The notes under the pieces were generated by a model. That model did not search any database. It saw only the letters and a program-made list of their open reading frames with translations, and was not told the origin of the DNA. A stretch of 64,000 bases of DNA from Bursaphelenchus xylophilus (Eukaryota; Nematoda; Chromadorea; Rhabditida; Aphelenchoididae). Below are positions 21,187-32,249 of this stretch, piece after piece (position 1 is the stretch's first letter; every line of letters begins with the position of its first letter). The stretch covers positions 372,001 through 436,000 of the forward strand of contig CAJFCV020000002.1 in NCBI GenBank assembly GCA_904066235.2, given 5' to 3'. Both the position numbers and the translations under genes were made by a program.

Positions 21187-21433
21187 TAACGGACCTGATC
21201 CCACGGCAAAAAACGTACCATTTTGCATCCTGGAAGTATCAAAAAATGTAGCAAAATGACTCCCCCCAAGGTAAAAAAACTCCGATTTCAAAAGCGCGCC
21301 CACTCTTTTTGTGAGGGAAAGGATTCAAAACAGAGTTTTTTTTCACTTGGAGAGGGAGGCATTTTGCCACATTTTTGATACTTCCCGGATACAAAATGGC
21401 ACTTTTTTGCCATTGGATCAGGTCCGCCACTGT
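21187..21433. repeat. Family A MITE
   Basis: Left ACGGACCTGATCCCACGG (tip degraded), right GGATCAGGTCCGCCACTG. It lies 30 bp from the A-prime copy. Confidence 0.85.
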
Positions 21434-22032
21434 ATTGCACGGTGCGAAAAGCAAGAAATTCCATAGTACAAAGAAAACATATTTTTTCTTACAATGCGTG
21501 TCGCCGATTTTATTCCAACGATTTTTTGGACGGCCTAGTATGGTCAAGGGTTGAAGATCGCGAGGAAACGAATAGTGGTACAAGACGAAAGAGATTAAGA
21601 CAAGTACAAAAGGAGAACTGTCCGTTCAACCCTGGCATTCTATGCAAAGTTCAAAAAAATGAACATATCGTATAGTATTATCTATAATCAAAAAATTTCA
21701 AACCTTTCCCAAATTTTGCTTTAAACATGAACAGTTCAGCTGTCGAAAAGCTCCTTCAAGCAATGTGAATTGTAAGGAAAATCGGAATTTAAATACCGCA
21801 AGAGACGCAAAGCCCTGTCGCATGCAATCACTCTTTGCGTTCAAAGGTCGAAAACGAACTTTAGCCGTCTGAAAAATATTTTTGTAAACAATATGCGCTT
21901 ATACTGAAAAGGTTAAAAAAATTATTTAAAACGCCACAGGTTGAGTTATTTTTTGACCGAAAAGATATCTCGGATGACAATTTAGAGACACCACTCGATC
22001 AGAGTGAAACAGAAAAATTGACAAAACCGAAC
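21434..22032. other. Intergenic, nothing gene-like
   Basis: Starts with a GCACGGTGC palindrome at 21437-21445. No supported exon. Confidence 0.45.
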
Positions 22033-22497
22033 TAACAGGGGAAGTACCCTAAGTGCGACGCTCACAATCAGATATTCTTTAAATTTTGCACACATGTCGG
22101 TCATGTACTATGTATCAATTCTTGAAAGTTTTAGCTCGGGCTTCGCAAGCGCCGCCAAGATATTGAACGATCTTTGCCGCCGCGAGAGTAGGCTAAAATC
22201 GGAGAGCGGTCAGAGAGAAAAGTACTTTTTGATCATAACTTTGCTAGTTCCGTGCGGAAAAAACTGATTTTTTGTGGAAACATCACCCTTTACGGTAGAA
22301 ATAGGCATGAAACTTTTCGTGCCGAAATTCGGCAAAAAGTCCTAAATTTTGGCAGACTTTCGATCTGGAAATCTTGGTTGTTTCTGCAAAGCGTGAGCTA
22401 GAATTCTTAAATATAATTTAGAAAAAAATTGTTCTAAATTTGTGCCAAGTTTCATAAAAATCTGAGCGTCACACTTGGGGGTACTTCCCTTGTAAGA
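22033..22497. repeat. Family B MITE, full length
   Basis: ACAGGGGAAGTACCCTAAGT to CACTTGGGGGTACTTCCC, intact interior. Confidence 0.9.
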
Positions 22498-22940
22498 ATG
22501 GCAATCATCTGGGCTCGGGGCATAAGCAAATCTTGAAGAACTTAGATCACAGTCATTCCTACATACAACAAAAACATTTGTCGTCCGCCGAGATAAGCTC
22601 ATCTTGATTGCAAGTTTCTTTCGGAAAATTGTAACAAGCAAACAACAAACAAGTTTTTGAGCAGGACTGTATGAAATCGTTATCAAGACCATAGGCGATT
22701 TTTCAGAAATTTACAAACCATTTTCTTCACTGAACCCCCTAAATATAGGCATGTTGCAAATGAGATCTTCTTGTCCGCCGTTTTCTGTGTTCGTATCAAT
22801 CTTGTTCGCCTTGTTCATTGTTTCTCTTCTCGACAAGATTCAAGCGTAAAAAGGCCTGATATGCTGCTTTTCATGCTTAATTCAGCTGCAATCTCAAACA
22901 TCGCTTTTTTCGTGATGTAACACGGCACTACAGCACATAA

Positions 22941-22990
22941 CTTCCCATATAATAAAAGCTCTAAAGCGTGAGCTTTTATTATATGGGAAG
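22941..22990. other. Perfect 21-bp hairpin
   Basis: CTTCCCATATAATAAAAGCTC (22941-22961) pairs perfectly with 22970-22990 across an 8-base loop. About 240 bp downstream, GATGTCCAGT / ACTGGACATC (about 23228-23262) forms another inverted repeat. Either a very short MITE or a small hairpin RNA; nothing identifies it further. Confidence 0.45.
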
Positions 22991-23397
22991 ATTTGTGTTT
23001 TATAATACGCGATCCAAACCCTCGACCTTGTGCTCCCCCCTTCCCCCTTTCTTTAATCGCTGTTTTGATTGAGAAGCGCTCGTTCGATGGTGTGGCATCG
23101 TCTTGGGGTCGGAGGAAGGCTACAAAACTTGTTATGTGATAACAATTTCGGCGGTTGAAAGTCCGTCGAGACTGCACTGTTCTCTTGTCGAGTTTTGTTA
23201 ACTGGTTTTTGCGGTAAAATTTGTCTGATGTCCAGTCTTTGTAGTCCAAAAACTGGACATCAAAAGTAAAATTTCATGTCGGATTTGCGATAGAAATACC
23301 TTTTGTTTCAATTCTATTCATTTTGTATATGAAAAAAAAACGTTTTTAAAATACGCCATGTGTTACTTGTCCTTGAATTTCAGGGTTCACAAAGACG

Positions 23398-26300
23398 ATG
23401 ACGGTGCTGAGTAAGGTCCAGCGATGGCTTCCCTCGGTCAAGGAGACCACGCCGGCTTTGTTGGGAACTGCGGCCGTGGTCTTGATCATCAAGTTCTATA
23501 AGAAACAACACAACTTACAGTAAGGGCTAAAGTTTCATTTTTTACAATTTAGAAGTCATCAAAATTCATGTGCTTGAAGATTTGAGTCGAAATATTCGCT
23601 CACAGACGTCCATTTTTTATCACAAAATGACAACCAATTTGAAGCGGTTTTGCCAGCTTTTATTTAAAAATAAGCGCATCGCCTTAGGCAATTTTTTATT
23701 CTCCAAAAACCCAAAACTCGATTTTTTGAGTTAAAATTGTTTCAGCCAATTAGCGGTTGGGCCGCTCGTAAAATTCGACAAATCCAAGAAAAAAGAGGAG
23801 AAATCGCACGTGGATCTGGTGTTCCTCAAGAAACTGTGGAGAATCGTCAAGATTCTGATTCCCAGCGTCTTTTCCGCCGAGGTCTTTTATCTGGCGCTGA
23901 TCGCGGTCACATTGTTGTCACGGACGTATGCTGATTTGTGGATGATCACCACTTCAACGTCCATTGAAGCTGCTATTATTGACAGGGACAGGAAACGGTT
24001 CGTTAAATGGATCATCCATTACTTGATGTGCATGCCCATCATTTCGGTGGTCAATAATTTGCTCAAGGTATGTCCGGGAGCTCATACTTGCATTGCTTTC
24101 TCAACCAGAAGGTCTTGGAGAGCAGATCTAGGAAATTTCGAACTGCTTTTGCCCTAAAGTTTCTCCTAACAAAAACTTCTTTAAATTTTTGTCATTTTAT
24201 GCAAAAAATCGCATATCAGGTGCTGGAAATTTTTTCTCACGCTTTACAGAGCAGTATGTGTAAATGGTTGTTGCTGCAGAAAGAGTATGTAAAAAGCGGA
24301 GAGCGGTAAAAGAGAAAAACGTTTTTTGGACAGCTTTCTGGCTAACATGGGAAGTACCCCAAGTGCGACGCTCAGATTTTCTTTAGATTTTGCACACATG
24401 CCGGGCATGAACTAAATATCAATTCCTGAAAGTTTCAGCTTGCGCTTTGCAGGCGCCACCGAGATACTGAACGATTTTTGTCGCCGAGAGAATACGCTAA
24501 ACGCGGAGAGAGGTCAGAGACAAAAACCCTTTTTGGCCATAAGTTCGCTAGTTTTGCGCGGAAAAAATTTACTTTTTTGTGGAAACATTACCCTCTATGG
24601 TAGAAATAGGTATGAAAATTTTCGTCCCGAATTTCGATCTAAAAATCTCGGTTGTTTCTGCAAAGCGCAAGCTAGGATTCTCGCATATATCCTAGAAAAT
24701 TTATTCTAAATTTGTGCCAAGTTTCATCAAAATCTGAGCGTCGCACTTGGGGTACTTCCCCTGTAAATTAAAAATCCTTCTTATGTTGGCTTTTCCCAAT
24801 AAACCCTCAAAATAAGCATTTCATTTTCCTTCGTTTCAGTTCGGAATCAGCGAGCTGAAGCTCCGCTTCCGCGAGCGTTTGACCCATTACTTATACAACC
24901 ACTACCTCAATGGCTTCACTTTCTACAAGATGTCCAACCTGGACAACCGCATTGCGAATGCGGACCAACTCCTCACGCAGGACGTGGACCGTTTCTGCGA
25001 GGGAATCGTCGAGTTCTACAGTAATATCAGCAAACCGTTGGTCGACGTGGCCCTGTATGTTAGCACAATCGGCGGGGCTCTCGGGTTTTCGGCGCCCGGT
25101 CGGCTTTTCGCCTACTTGATCGCCTCGGGCATCGCTTTAACGTACTTGCGAAGGCCTGTGGGGAAGCTGACGGTCGTTGAGCAACAACTGGAAGGCGAAT
25201 TCCGATACGTGAATTCGCGGCTAATCATGAACAGCGAGGAGATTGCGTTCTATCAAGGGAACGAGCGAGAGAAGACCTCGATTATGAACGCCTTCCAGCG
25301 GATGGTGCAGCATCTCCGGCATGTGATTTTGTTCCGCTTCTCGTTGGGATTCGTGGACAATATTGTGGCCAAATACTGTGCGACTGTGGTGGGATGGTAC
25401 ACAATGAGCCGGCCGTTCTTCAGCCGAAGCAACGTCTCCTTGAGGGGAAAGAGCAAAAATGAGCTGATGCAGGTAAGAAGGGATTCTTTGTGGCCACAAA
25501 GGAAGGCCAAAAAATGGGTGTTTGGTAAAAAAATTTTATTACAACTCTTACACTACAAACACTGCTCATTGTAAGGGGTTTTAAAGCTTCTTACAGCTTG
25601 CTTTACGCCAAAATAACCCCTATGCACAAAAAAGATTCCGCAATGATAACACTCCCAAATCCCTGGAGGCTACAAGCCTTAATTAGTCTTAGAATGGACC
25701 TCAAAATCGCTTGATAGCATCTCAAACCAGTAGAATGATCACTTTAAGTGCAAATTCCTGCAATTTTGTGGTAAACAGCTGCAATAAAAACGATGTGTCT
25801 TGATAAGAAAAGGCGTCCAGTTACTACCCGTTCCCATTTTTTTACTGACCAAATCTACTAAATTTAGAATACTTTTAACGAATTAAAACTGTGATTCTAG
25901 GACTACTACAACAGTGGTCGCATGATGTTCAAGTTGGCTGAAGCCCTGGGGCGGTTGGCGTTGGCTGGCCGCGAGCTCACTCGTCTGTCCGGATTCACAA
26001 CTCGCGTCGACACTTTGCTCAACGTTTTGAAGGATTTGGAGGATGGGCGATACGAAAGAACCATGGTAAATGGAAACAGCCAAGTGGAGGAGCAACATGT
26101 GAGTTATTTCATCAAGGTTTTGAGCCGTGTTTACACCAACGAAAATTAGTTTTCAAGCTAAAACTTTATGCAAATAATTTTTTGGCTATTTTAAATATTA
26201 GAACTTCCAGCGGGCGATACGATCCAGTGGCAAAAAAACGTACCATTTTGCATCCGGGAAACCTCAAAAATGTGGCAAAATGCTTCCCTCTCCAAGTGAA

Positions 26301-27667
26301 AAGACTTAGTTTTTGAAGGGCCCTCACAAAAAGAGCGGGCGCGCTTTTGAAATCTGACTTTTTTCACGTGGAGAGGGAAGCATTTTGCCGCATTTTTGAT
26401 ACTTCCCGGATGCAAAATGGTACGTTTTTTGCCACTGCATCAGGTCCCCCACAGTACACGCGAAATTTCATCAAAATTTGGCCATGTAAACTTTTTTGAT
26501 CATTCACTTTTCAGGCCCTACTCTCCGCCGAAGGCCTTGGAATCAAACCGGGAAAAGGCGAGATTCTCCTTCAAGATAATGTGATCCGATTCGAAAATGT
26601 TCCATTGGTCACTCCCAACGGCGATGTTTTGGTGGAAAATTTGAATTTGGAAGTCCCTTCAGGCCGAAATGTCTTGGTTTGTGGACCAAATGGGTGCGGA
26701 AAGTCGTCTCTTTTCCGAATTCTCGGTGAATTGTGGCCTCTTTGGGGAGGAAAACTTACAAAACCCGAGTGTGGCAAGCTGTTTTATGTCCCACAGGTAA
26801 GAGATGCGACAAGATCGAAGCGTTTTATGTCACTATCATCCTATAGTGGGGGACCTGATCCAGTGACAAAAAAAGGTACCATTTTGAATCAAGGAGGCAT
26901 CAAAAAATGTGGTAAAATGCTTCCATCTCCAAGTGAAAAAACTCAGATTTCAAAAGCCCGCTCTTTTTGTGAGGGCCCTTCAAATCGGTTTTTTTTTCGC
27001 TTGGGGAGGGAGGTATTTTGCTACATTTTTTCATACTTTTCGGATGCAAAATGGTACTTTTTTGCCAGTGGATCCGATCCCCCGCTGTGTATAGTGGCAT
27101 GTTGAACAAGTCACCATTTTTAAATCTTAAAAGTGTGCCTGTTCTCCAGCTCAAAGAAAAGTTTGAAACCAACCAGTTCAATGGCCAAGAACTTTATTTT
27201 ATGCCGTTTTCTTTCAGCGCCCCTACATGACAATTGGCACGCTCCGCGATCAGATTATCTATCCGGATAAGCCGGCGGACATGCGGCGGAAGGGGATCAA
27301 CGACAAAGACCTAGTCCAATTCCTCGACCAAGTCCAACTCTCCTATATCCTGAGCCGCGAAGGTGGCTGGGACTCCATCCAGGACTGGATGGACGTCCTC
27401 TCAGGCGGAGAGAAGCAACGAATCGCCATGGCCAGACTGTTCTATCACAAGCCGCAGTTCGCCATCCTCGACGAGTGCACGTCGGCGGTGAGTGTGGACG
27501 TGGAGGGCGCCATGTACGAGAAATGCCGCGAGCTTAACATCACCCTGTTCACAGTGTCGCATCGCAAGTCCTTGTGGGTCCATCACGAATTTTACCTGCA
27601 AATGGACGGCCGAGGGCACTACGAATTCGAAAAGATCACCGAAAATGTCGTTCAGTTCGGGTCGTAA
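23398..27667 (+). CDS. Peroxisomal ABC half transporter, ABCD3/PMP70 type (nematode PMP-1/PMP-2 group)
   Basis: Exons 23398-23519, 23746-24067, 24840-25472, 25901-26098, 26515-26796 and 27218-27667 join in phase to 668 aa (human ABCD3 is about 659). The start follows a TTTCAG acceptor by 14 bases. Residues 14-30 are the first hydrophobic segment. The ABCD transmembrane region spans about 70-360 and includes the family's diagnostic block MSNLDNRIANADQLLTQDV and the EEIAFYQGNEREK-type EAA motif. The nucleotide-binding domain has Walker A GPNGCGKS (482-489), signature LSGGEKQR (580-587) and Walker B AILDE (601-605), followed by an SHR switch histidine. Such half transporters dimerise in the peroxisomal membrane and import CoA-activated long- or branched-chain fatty acids. 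Introns 4 and 5 each contain an A MITE and intron 2 a B MITE. Coding GC is clearly higher than the introns. Confidence 0.95.
24348..24769. repeat. Family B MITE in intron 2 of the ABCD3-like gene
   Basis: GGGAAGTACCCCAAGTGCGA to GGGTACTTCCCCTG. Just left of it, 24220-24345 looks like a second, degraded B fragment. Confidence 0.88.
26209..26454. repeat. Family A MITE in intron 4 of the ABCD3-like gene
   Basis: Left CAGCGGGCGATACGATCCAG, right GCATCAGGTCCCCCACAG; arms otherwise well conserved. Confidence 0.87.
26845..27087. repeat. Family A MITE in intron 5 of the ABCD3-like gene
   Basis: Left TAGTGGGGGACCTGATCCAG, right GGATCCGATCCCCCGCTG; it begins about 50 bp after the donor. Confidence 0.87.
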
Positions 27668-27786
27668 TCGAAGTTTTTTTTTGTATAAATTTATTTGTTT
27701 ACCTTATAAGATGCATAAAATTACTCAAAGTTTTGGAGAAAAAAACTGAATGATTTCTGAACTACCACAGACTAGAAATTATAAGA

Positions 27787-28837
27787 TTACTGGGTTTTGA
27801 AGACTTCGTTGGCCACACAAACAGCAGCATAGCTCTGCTCCACCTTGTGCTCACCATGAGGATTCTTGGCCACGACCTTGTAGATTCCTTGGTCGGATTG
27901 GGTGGGGTTCTAAACAAAAATTTGAGCTTTAGAACTCTTATCATGTGTATAGAAATACTTAAAGTAGCTAATTTTATGGAGAAATTTCTGAAAATCCGAA
28001 CTCCAAGGATTTAGTGTCACGTTTACAGGGGAAGTAGTACCCCCAAGTGCGGCGCTCAGATTTTGCTTCAATTTTGCGCACACGTGAGGCATGAACTAAA
28101 TATCAATTCCTTAAAGTTTTAGCTCGCGCTTTGCAGGCACAGCCGGGATATTCAACGCTCTTTACCGCCGAGAGTGTACACTGAACGTGGAGAGCGGTCA
28201 AAGAGAAAAACACTTTTTGGCCATAACTTGGCTAGTTTCGTGCGGAAAAAATTGATTTTTTGTGGAAACATTACCCTCTATGGTACAAATAGGCATGGAA
28301 CTTTTTGTGCCGAAACTCGGCAAAAAGTGTCAAATTTTCGCTGACTTTCGATCTAAAAATCTCGGTTTTTTTCTGCAAAGCGCGGGCTAGGATTCTCGCA
28401 TATATCTTAGAAAAAAATATTCTAAATTTGTGCCGAGTTTCTTCAAAATCTGAGGGTCGCAATTGGGGTACTTCCACTGTGAGTAGCTTACATTTCGAAA
28501 ACTTTTATGCTCAGTCAGTCAAAGCGAACTCTTTCATAAAACGGGATTGGAAGCCTACAAAAATAATGGCTTTTTTGTTTTTTGCCATGTGTTTACAACT
28601 ATTTTACATTACACTATACATCGACCTCCAACTTACCTTCATAATCATAGTGCACATGTATTTTCCGACCTGCTTCTTAACCTTGAATACGTACCGATCC
28701 CCAGTCAGTTCCTTGTCCTTCAAATACCAAGTTACGGTGGGCTCGGGGTTGGCATTACACATACACTCGAATAAAACAGAGCCGTCTGGCCGATTGATTA
28801 TGCTAGGCGCCTTGTCAAAGAACGGTGCAATTCCCAT
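27787..28837 (-). CDS. Small intracellular single-Ig-domain (I-set) protein
   Basis: Minus-strand exons 28637-28837 and 27787-27909, 107 aa, joined in phase 0. The ATG lies three bases after a TTTTCAG acceptor. One I-set domain fills the protein: the B-strand Cys in SVLFECMCNANPEPTVTWYL (residues 20-39, with the core Trp), a KYMCTMIM strand, and the DQGIYKVVAKNPHGE motif (D-x-G-x-Y with the Tyr core). There is no signal peptide or membrane span, so it resembles the Ig modules of titin/twitchin-type muscle proteins rather than secreted Ig proteins. In the I-set pattern the second core Cys is replaced (YKVVA instead of YxCxA), which is common in intracellular Ig domains. The 727-bp intron carries a B MITE. 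Exact orthology is unknown. Confidence 0.85.
28022..28484. repeat. Family B MITE in the intron of the Ig-domain gene
   Basis: ACAGGGGAAGTAGTACCCCC to GGGGTACTTCCACTGT. The left tip has a GTA duplication. Confidence 0.88.
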
Positions 28838-29524
28838 TTTCTGAAAATTGATGTCATTGCGCTTACAAGGTTTTTCGGGAAACAGGCGAGCTAATTTTGT
28901 CTTATAAATACCAAAAAATATTATTTTAGTCATCAAAAATTCGAAATGCGAAAAGTCAGATAAACGTGGATTTTCGGTCTGAAGAGTATTTGAAATAGCG
29001 AAAAAAACAATAAAATTTGAACCGGAATCAAATGTCGCATGGCCGCTCCCCCTCAACTCCTCTCTTTTTCCCCTTCTTCTTGGATCAATCAAAGCCGATC
29101 TCATGGACAAACAGCCGGCCCAAACTCTGTGTTTATAATTAGTCAATTATGTTTCTCCTCCGTTTCAGTCATTTCGGAGCTTTATTCGTCTGGCTCGACC
29201 ACATTTCACAAAAAGTAATGATTTTGATGTTGGACTAGGGAATAAAATTTATTTTTGAGCTTAGAAATTTACATCTTCTGAAGCGAAACAAATACAGCAT
29301 GTAACCATGACTCTTGTTTGAAGATTTGGAAGCAGGTGACAACTATGTAATATACAATACTATTAGCTTATGCCATGGTTACAAAAAGTGATGATAAAAC
29401 ACCAAAAAATCCGAATTTTCTGTTGTGATTGATTTCACAATGCTTCTAAGCTACTCTTAGCGGTGCTTCCTTACATTTACTACATAAAAATCTTGACTAC
29501 AGTACTTACAATACCAAATTTCGG
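28838..29524. other. Upstream region of the Ig-domain gene
   Basis: No further exon is supported. 29090-29210 contains a TTTCAG acceptor followed by an open stretch, but no ATG or partner exon. It probably holds the promoter of the Ig gene. Confidence 0.4.
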
Positions 29525-29532
29525 CCTCTCAC

Positions 29533-30069
29533 CAGGGGTGGTCGGCGGGCCGGCCCGGGCCGGGCCGGCCCGGCCCGGCCCAAACGGGCCGGCCGGCCTC
29601 AAAAATGGAAATTGACAAACGGGCCGGGCCCGTCACGGGCCGGGCCGGGCCGGGCCGCGGGCCTGGGGTTTTTTCCGGCCCGGCCCGGCCCGTCTAAAAT
29701 ACAATGCCAAACCGTTGGCATTCATTGTTTTCGCGCCGGGAAAATTAATTGATGTTGTTATAGTTGCTGTTTCTCAAGTTCTAACACGTTTACAAGTCTA
29801 TAGTTCCATTATAGAACCACAAAACTATCACATTGATCCTTTACTAGCTAGATCAACGCCTTTTTTGCCTCAGTTTAGATCCCGAGCCTGGGCGCAGTTC
29901 GCAGAACCCTCTATAGACGGGCCTGCACGGGCCGGGCCGGGCCGGGCCAGGCCCGTCACGGGCCGGGCCGGGCCGGGCCTGGAAAAAGACTAGACGGGCC
30001 GGGCCGGTGATTAGACGGGCCGGGCCGCGGGCCGAAAATCGGAAAAATAGGGTCTGCTGACCACCCCTG
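29533..30069. mobile_element. Non-autonomous hAT-like element made of GGCCGGGCC words
   Basis: Tips CAGGGGTGGTCGGC and GCTGACCACCCCTG are inverted repeats, flanked by the exact 8-bp duplication CCTCTCAC (29525-29532 and 30070-30077). Eight-base duplications and CAGGGGTG tips are typical of the hAT superfamily. Both subterminal regions (29546-29690 and 29925-30035) are dense arrays of GGGCC/GGCCGGGCC with ACGGGCC(T/G) spacers, and the centre is ordinary AT-rich DNA. No transposase is encoded. The iterated word may be a transposase- or host-factor-binding repeat. Confidence 0.88.
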
Positions 30070-30235
30070 CCTCTCACAAAATCAGAGAAACATATGACCC
30101 TATAAGCGCAACACATGACACGTTCAAAGAAAATTCGCCGCAAATTCTCGATGAATGTTCTTTGATGAAGAAGATGGGCAAAATATCAAATTATTCTCAA
30201 TTGTCTCATAGATTCCGGTCGGTTGAGCGACAAAG

Positions 30236-31548
30236 ATGCGACGTTTGACCTCCGGGATTGGAAAGAACTTGGTTTTTAACAGATTTTTCAATGGCAATGC
30301 GGTAAGTTATAGTTTCAATGGTTATTTTTTTATTTAGGAGAGATTCAAAATTGTGGAAGTAGGCCCCAGAGATGGTTTACAGAATGAAAAGGTGAGAGTT
30401 TACCTTTTAAATTACATTTGATATGTTATCCTTTATGAATAGTTCCAACAAAGTTTTGATTTTAGACCCTCGTTCCGGCCGTCACGAAAGTCGAGTTGAT
30501 AGATCGTTTGAGTGATTGTGGACTTCAAACTGTTGAAGTTACCAGCTTTGTCTCTCCAAAATGGGTTCCACAGATGGCAGATAACAACCAAGTCTTGAAT
30601 GGGATAAAACAGAAGCCAGGAGTCAGTTATCCCGTTCTCGTCCCGAATATGGCCGGTCTGAAGGCCGCTCTTGCTAATCCAAACGTCAAAGAAATTGCGG
30701 TGTTTGGTGCAGCTTCAGAATCATTCACACGGTATGTTATTCTTGTTTCGATGTTTTATCTTTAGTAAAAATACGAATTGCTCAATGGAGGAAAGCTTGA
30801 AGAGGCTGAAGGAGGTAGCGGAAGAGGGAATAAAGCATGGTCTGGCTGTTAGAGGATATATCTCGATGGTCATTGGAGATCCGGATGAAGGAGCGATCGA
30901 TCCGAGAATTGTTGCCAAGATATCAGAACAACTATTTTCTTTTGGGTGTTATGAAGGTAAGGGTAGAGTGTATTGGTGAATATAAGCTATTTTTCGTTTG
31001 ATAGGGTCTAACTTTTGTGTTTCAGTTTCTCTCGGCGACACAATTGGAGTTGGAAGCGCCAGGACCACCGGAAAGATGTTGGACGAGGTTTTGAAGGTGG
31101 CTCCGGCTGGGAAATTTGCTGTCCACTGCCACGACACATACGGACAAGCCCTTTCAAATGTTTTGGTGGCAATAGAGAAGGGAATTCGAGTTGCGGACGC
31201 CAGTATTTCGGGTCTTGGAGGTTGTCCGTACGCTAAAGGGGCCACTGGAAACTTGGCCACAGAAGACTTGCTGTACATGTTGAATGATTTGGGATTTGAG
31301 ACGGTAACTGTTTTTTTTTGTTTTATGCGATTCATGTTTCGCCCCATGATAGGGCAACCGTTTGACGGGGAATGGTTGTTTACTTCCCAAAGCATTACTT
31401 AGAACCTTATATTTTATTTTAGGGAGTGGATTTGGATAGACTGATCGAAACAGGTCAATGGATTTGCAAGGAAATGGGAAGGGAGAACGCTTCGAGAGCA
31501 GGCCGAGCGCTGTTGACCAGGAAAGAACGTCAAAGCAAACGAGGATGA
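30236..31548 (+). CDS. HMGCL: Hydroxymethylglutaryl-CoA lyase
   Basis: Exons 30236-30301, 30338-30391, 30466-30731, 30766-30956, 31026-31303 and 31423-31548 join in phase to 326 aa, the normal length. The enzyme cleaves HMG-CoA to acetyl-CoA and acetoacetate, the last step of leucine breakdown and of ketogenesis, in mitochondria (some isoforms peroxisomal). The N-terminus, MRRLTSGIGKNLVFNRFF, is a basic presequence. Then come the barrel start IVEVGPRDGLQNEK with the catalytic Arg-Asp, VEVTSFVSPKWVPQM, the metal ligands in HCHDTYGQ, and the lyase signature GLGGCPYAKGATGN with the active-site Cys. The C-terminus KRG does not fit a clear peroxisomal signal. Introns 1 (36 bp) and 3 (34 bp) are exceptionally short, and unlike its neighbours the gene holds no MITE. 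Confidence 0.95.
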
Positions 31549-32249
31549 GCAGAACAGCGCGCTTGAACGATCCGTGGCAAGGTCGCATTACTCATCAGAA
31601 TGGGGAAATCAGAGCTGAAGTTGTTTCATCACCCAATGTCTCACTTTCTTCATTTTTTACCCTTCGTTCTAAGGCGGGGACATTAGTTTTCGATATAAAG
31701 TCTTATTCATACCAGCTGTTGATTTTTATGCGCTCGAATAGACCGAAAATTGAAGATAATGGAGTGAAGATGTAAATAGATGTTGTGGTTCTCTTTTATG
31801 CAACTTTTTGGCTCGATTTTCACGTGCAAATCGCGTGAAGAAGAGGCGGGAAACCTAGTGCAACATCTGGCGGGTAGACTGCGATCAGCTGCCTCTTATC
31901 TTGTCTTATTTGTTATCGAGTATAAAAGTACGCAGCTGCAGAAATATTTCAACGGCCCAAAGACGCTGAGTCACTTCGTCCGCCCAAGGCAATTTCGAAA
32001 ACTTGACCATTTTTTGGTCATTTCTTTTTTGCCCTTTTTTTTGGCTATTTTTACCTAATAAAAAAGGTCGTTTCGGGTTCGTTCTGTGTCTGCGACCGCA
32101 ATGAGTAACGTTTAGGTCGTTTTGATCCATTTTGCGCCGATGTGCCTTGTTTTTTTCGCGTTTTAAAGTTTTTTTTGCCTAGTATAATATAAAATCTTGT
32201 CGAAATCGCTATTTTCTCGATTTTTTCAGGTACTCGGGTCCAACTCAAG
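31549..32249. other. Intergenic region between HMGCL and the HAF transporter
   Basis: No exon supported. AATAAA occurs at about 32058. AGTATAATATAA, one of the recurring words described in the findings, is at 32181-32192, close to the TTTTTTCAG acceptor (about 32221-32229) that precedes the HAF start codon. Confidence 0.4.

Noticed and set aside
22815..23249. 144-codon minus-strand open frame
   Set aside because: It spans the perfect hairpin at 22941-22990, lacks splice or leader signals, and shows no domain. Probably chance.
28604..29146. 180-codon minus-strand open frame
   Set aside because: Only the last third is the Ig exon; the rest reads through the TTTTCAG acceptor into upstream non-coding DNA.
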